Part shown: positions 7,722 through 9,547 of the stretch, one piece after another
Numbering within the stretch: the first letter of the stretch is position 1
Layout: every line of letters starts with the position of its first letter
From: DATGIQ01 sp035295665
Lineage (GTDB): Bacteria; Planctomycetota; Planctomycetia; Gemmatales; Gemmataceae
Length of the DNA: 9,547 nucleotides
Direction of reading: 5' to 3'
NCBI GenBank assembly: GCA_035295665.1
Contig: DATGIQ010000286.1
Location: 1 to 9,547 of the forward strand
Position numbers and translations under genes: made by a program
Notes under the pieces: model-generated
Seen by the model: only the letters and a program-made list of their open reading frames with translations
Told to the model about the DNA's origin: nothing
The model's database searches: none

Positions 7722-7750
7722 AGTTTAGTGGCTTGGCAGCAAGCGTGCAA
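7722..7750 (-). promoter_or_regulatory. Candidate promoter of the XPB unit
   Basis: On the - strand TTGCAC (7745-7750) and TAAACT (7722-7727) are 17 bases apart, about 57 bases before the helicase ATG. They match the housekeeping consensus at three of six and four of six positions. Spacing and location are right but the boxes are weak. Just downstream is an imperfect hairpin at 7707-7731 (CCACT and AAACT pairing with AGTTT and AGTGG) that overlaps the -10 box. Confidence 0.3.
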
Positions 7751-7765
7751 GGCGAAATGTGGAAC

Positions 7766-7868
7766 GGGTGGCGGAAATGGGTGGCGGGTGGCGAGTGGCG
7801 GGTGGCGGGAGAAAAGACCGAGAAGAGCAAGCAAAGGCACCGGCCTCTTTTCCCGCCACCCGCCACCC
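7766..7868. repeat. GGGTGGC heptamer array in inverted repeat
   Basis: Between 7779 and 7810 the heptamer GGGTGGC is repeated head to tail (7779, 7786, then GAGTGGC at 7793, GGGTGGC at 7800, then GGGA), with a stray copy at 7766. The same units return inverted at 7851-7868 as CCCGCCACCCGCCACCC. The arms 7793-7817 and 7846-7868, each including the flanking AAAAGA/TCTTTT, pair over more than 20 bases around a 28-base loop. The element sits between the Ig-like protein gene and the helicase gene, both - strand. It could act as a transcript end or mRNA-stabilising hairpin, or it may be a mobile intergenic repeat. There is no transposase and the units are too short and uneven for CRISPR. Confidence 0.75.
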
Positions 7869-7872
7869 TTTG

Positions 7873-7980
7873 TTAGTGTCCGAGGAAGTCGTAGAGCGCG
7901 TAGCCCTGATTGCTGCCCTGCCCGAGGTAGCTGTTATTGCCGCTACATCCGCCATCGACCGTGCCGAAGAGGGTCGTAAC
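7873..7980 (-). other. In-frame coding-like tail after the TAG of the Ig-like gene
   Basis: Reading on past TAG 7981-7983 in the same frame gives 35 sense codons and then TAA at 7873-7875. The product begins VTTLFGTVDGG and ends GYALYDFLGH. Its Gly/Asn/Ser/Tyr-rich composition looks like the natural C-terminus of a large secreted repeat protein. It most likely belonged to the upstream gene until a point mutation made the TAG. Read-through or a sequence error are alternatives. I see no ribosome binding site or start codon suggesting a separate gene. Confidence 0.55.
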
Positions 7981-9547
7981 CTATGCGGCGGAGAGTGAAT
8001 TGCTGCCGCTGCTGAGCATGACCGCCAGCTCGTAGCCCACCCAGAGGTTATTCTGCGAATTGTTCAAGGTCACCGTATCGGTGCCGGTGCCGGCGTCATC
8101 GATGCTGAGCCCGCCCTGGGTGGTGTGTGTGATGGTGTCACTCTCCAGGTTGATGTTGAGATTGTCGTTGGCGCTGCTTTGGGCCTGGATGGTCAGGTCG
8201 AGGCAGGCCGTATTCAGGACGCTGATTGTTGGGCTGCCGGCACCCACGGTGATGTTGAGGTCATTGCGGGCCGTGATGTTGCTTAGGCTGACGGTGTCCG
8301 GACCGGTGGCACCGAGATTGAGGACATCGGCGGTGATGCCGGAGAGCGTGAAGTTATCGCTCCCGGAGCCGGCGTTGAGGACGATGCTGCCTGGGATGGT
8401 GGTGCCTGAAGGCGTCCCTGCATTGCCAACGGTGATTCCGGAGAGCGTAAAGCTATCGGCACCGGCGCCCGCGCTGATGGTAATGCTGCCGGGGATTGTG
8501 ATACCCGAGAGCGTTACGTCGTTGTTGCCGTCGGCCAGGGAGATCGTAATCGCGGAGACTCCACTAAAGGAGGCGGGAGCGGTCGAGCCGTTGATCGTGC
8601 TGGCATCGCCGGTAACCAGGAGATTGCCTTGGGGATCTTGGGTCACCGTGAAGCCACCCCCGGCAGCAACCGTGAGCGTGAGGGTGCCACTCGCATCCAG
8701 GATCGTCGTCACATCGCCCCGAATGGGCGGAGCGGTAACCGTCTCGTAGCCCCACATCCGGCCGGTACTGGCCGCATACGTATTGTCCCCGTTGTAGCGG
8801 GCCGTAATGGTATGGCTGCCAACCGGCAGCGCCGAGGTCGTCAACGTGGCGATGGCATAGGAGCCCCCGTTCGTGAGAGCCACGGGAGCGGCGAAGTTTA
8901 CCCCATCGACCTGGAACTGGACGGTACCGGTGGGCAGGAGGTAGGAGAAGGGAGAAACCGTCGCGGTCAAGGTGACCGGCTGGCCTGCCTGAATGGTCGA
9001 GCTGGAGGTGGTCACCTGCGTGGTCGTGGGCGTGCTCCCCGTACTGCTCACGGTCAGACCGCCTGCCAAGGTGCCAGTGCTACTCACAAAGATGGCATCG
9101 CCGCTGTAGGTGGCGGTGATCGTTTGGGTTCCCGTCGTGAGCAGGGAGCCGGTGAAGCTGACCGTGGTTACGCCGCCTACGGTGCTTAACGTTCCCTGGC
9201 CCATGCTCGTGCCGTTGTCGTAGAACGTCACGGTGCCGGTTGGGTAGCCCACGGCTGTACCGGGCGGCACCGTGATGCTCACGGTGGCCGTGAAGGTGAC
9301 CGATTGACCGTATCGAGCCGTATTGGCCGGAGAAGTAACCGTCGTGGTAGTTCCAATTGTGCTGGCCGCGCTCACCGTCTGGGTCCACGTTCCACTGCTC
9401 GTAAGGAAGCTGCCGTCGCCCCCGTAGCTGGCAGTGATGGTGTGGGTGCCTGCGGTCAGGCTGGCGGTGCTGAAGCTGGCTGTGGTGACGCCGCCTGCGG
9501 TGCTCAGCGGAGCCTGGCCCAGCGTGGTCGAACCATCGAAGAAGGTG
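7981..9547 (-). CDS. Large secreted protein with Ig-like repeats, C-terminal part
   Basis: The gene enters from the right edge, so its N-terminus is missing; 521 residues are visible, numbered here from the edge. Three Ig-like modules of the Big_3/Ig-like-repeat type come first: a partial one at about 1-62, then about 63-169 and 170-273. They share TGTVTFYDNG-, TLSTVGGVTTVSF- and THTITASYGGD-like strands. Modules 1 and 2 are identical at about 31 of 53 positions. Residues about 276-521 change to a solenoid of roughly 20-residue units (NDVTLSGITIPGS, ADSFTLSGIT, SDNFTLSGIT), which suggests a parallel beta-helix. Such architectures are typical of giant planctomycete surface or exported proteins used for adhesion or cell-envelope structure. 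A GTG at 9375 is open but is not the start, since the homologous module continues upstream of it. The end at TAG 7981-7983 is suspect because the frame carries on for 35 protein-like codons. No enzyme motif is visible. Confidence 0.8.
   Translation of the reverse strand, partial: TFFDGSTTLGQAPLSTAGGVTTASFSTASLTAGTHTITASYGGDGSFLTSSGTWTQTVSAASTIGTTTTVTSPANTARYGQSVTFTATVSITVPPGTAVGYPTGTVTFYDNGTSMGQGTLSTVGGVTTVSFTGSLLTTGTQTITATYSGDAIFVSSTGTLAGGLTVSSTGSTPTTTQVTTSSSTIQAGQPVTLTATVSPFSYLLPTGTVQFQVDGVNFAAPVALTNGGSYAIATLTTSALPVGSHTITARYNGDNTYAASTGRMWGYETVTAPPIRGDVTTILDASGTLTLTVAAGGGFTVTQDPQGNLLVTGDASTINGSTAPASFSGVSAITISLADGNNDVTLSGITIPGSITISAGAGADSFTLSGITVGNAGTPSGTTIPGSIVLNAGSGSDNFTLSGITADVLNLGATGPDTVSLSNITARNDLNITVGAGSPTISVLNTACLDLTIQAQSSANDNLNINLESDTITHTTQGGLSIDDAGTGTDTVTLNNSQNNLWVGYELAVMLSSGSNSLSAA
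8203..8550 (-). repeat. Coding repeat: beta-solenoid units of the Ig-like protein
   Basis: About five tandem units encode variations on x-I-x-L-x-A-G-x-G-x-D-x-F-T-L-S-G-I-T, residues about 333-448 of the visible protein. One unit carries a 12-residue insertion (VGNAGTPSGTTI). The DNA also repeats, for instance GGAGAGCGT- near 8341 and 8441, showing that the array grew by duplication. The regular Asp/Asn positions followed by T-L-S-G suggest stacked beta strands. Confidence 0.6.

Noticed and set aside
7766..7868. Possible CRISPR array
   Set aside because: Units are 7 bases long, directly adjacent with no spacers, and return in inverted orientation; no cas gene is present.
9373..9375. GTG as start of the Ig-like protein
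   Set aside because: The frame stays open to the window edge and encodes a closely related Ig-like module upstream of it, so the true start is outside the window.

Overview
The window suggests a GC-rich planctomycete, probably of the Gemmata type. The evidence is indirect: a secreted beta-propeller with the WPCFRGPTGQG opening typical of that phylum, a LamG-type exported protein, a WD40 remnant ending in WDATPLPEKP, a large Thr/Ser/Gly-rich protein with Ig-like repeats, and a bacterial XPB helicase. There is no rRNA, tRNA or taxonomic marker gene, so this is an inference from gene content.

Left part, + strand (1-1585). After about 300 bases without a gene comes a secreted LamG/concanavalin-A-like protein (315-1085). 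It has a strong ribosome binding site and is closed by a clear intrinsic terminator (1116-1153). Next is a short, promoterless C-terminal piece of a WD40-repeat protein (1253-1525), which looks like a gene remnant and is followed by a second GC-rich hairpin (1564-1584).

Middle part, - strand (1836-7665). A secreted PQQ-type beta-propeller protein (1836-3116, TTG start) stands alone. A 445-base stretch with no convincing gene separates it from a tight three-gene - strand unit, read as XPB helicase (5935-7665), then a 78-residue protein (5691-5927), then a 700-residue helicase-associated protein (3562-5664). The spacers are 7 and 26 bases. The helicase and the large protein share a Helicase_C_3-type domain. 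All three carry a related segment that aligns without gaps over 41 residues. This makes a plausible DNA-repair or nucleic-acid remodelling unit in which the helicase's accessory domain exists in fused, free-standing and expanded forms.

Right part, - strand (7670-9547). Upstream of the helicase lies an intergenic region with a run of GGGTGGC heptamers that is repeated in inverted orientation, able to form a large hairpin. Beyond it is the C-terminal part of a large secreted or surface protein with Ig-like modules followed by a beta-solenoid-like repeat. It runs off the right edge. Its frame meets TAG at 7981-7983, but the same frame continues for 35 more protein-like codons to TAA at 7873-7875, so the C-terminus may be freshly truncated.

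The most interesting items are the XPB/small-module/helicase-associated unit and the in-frame TAG with its coding-like tail.
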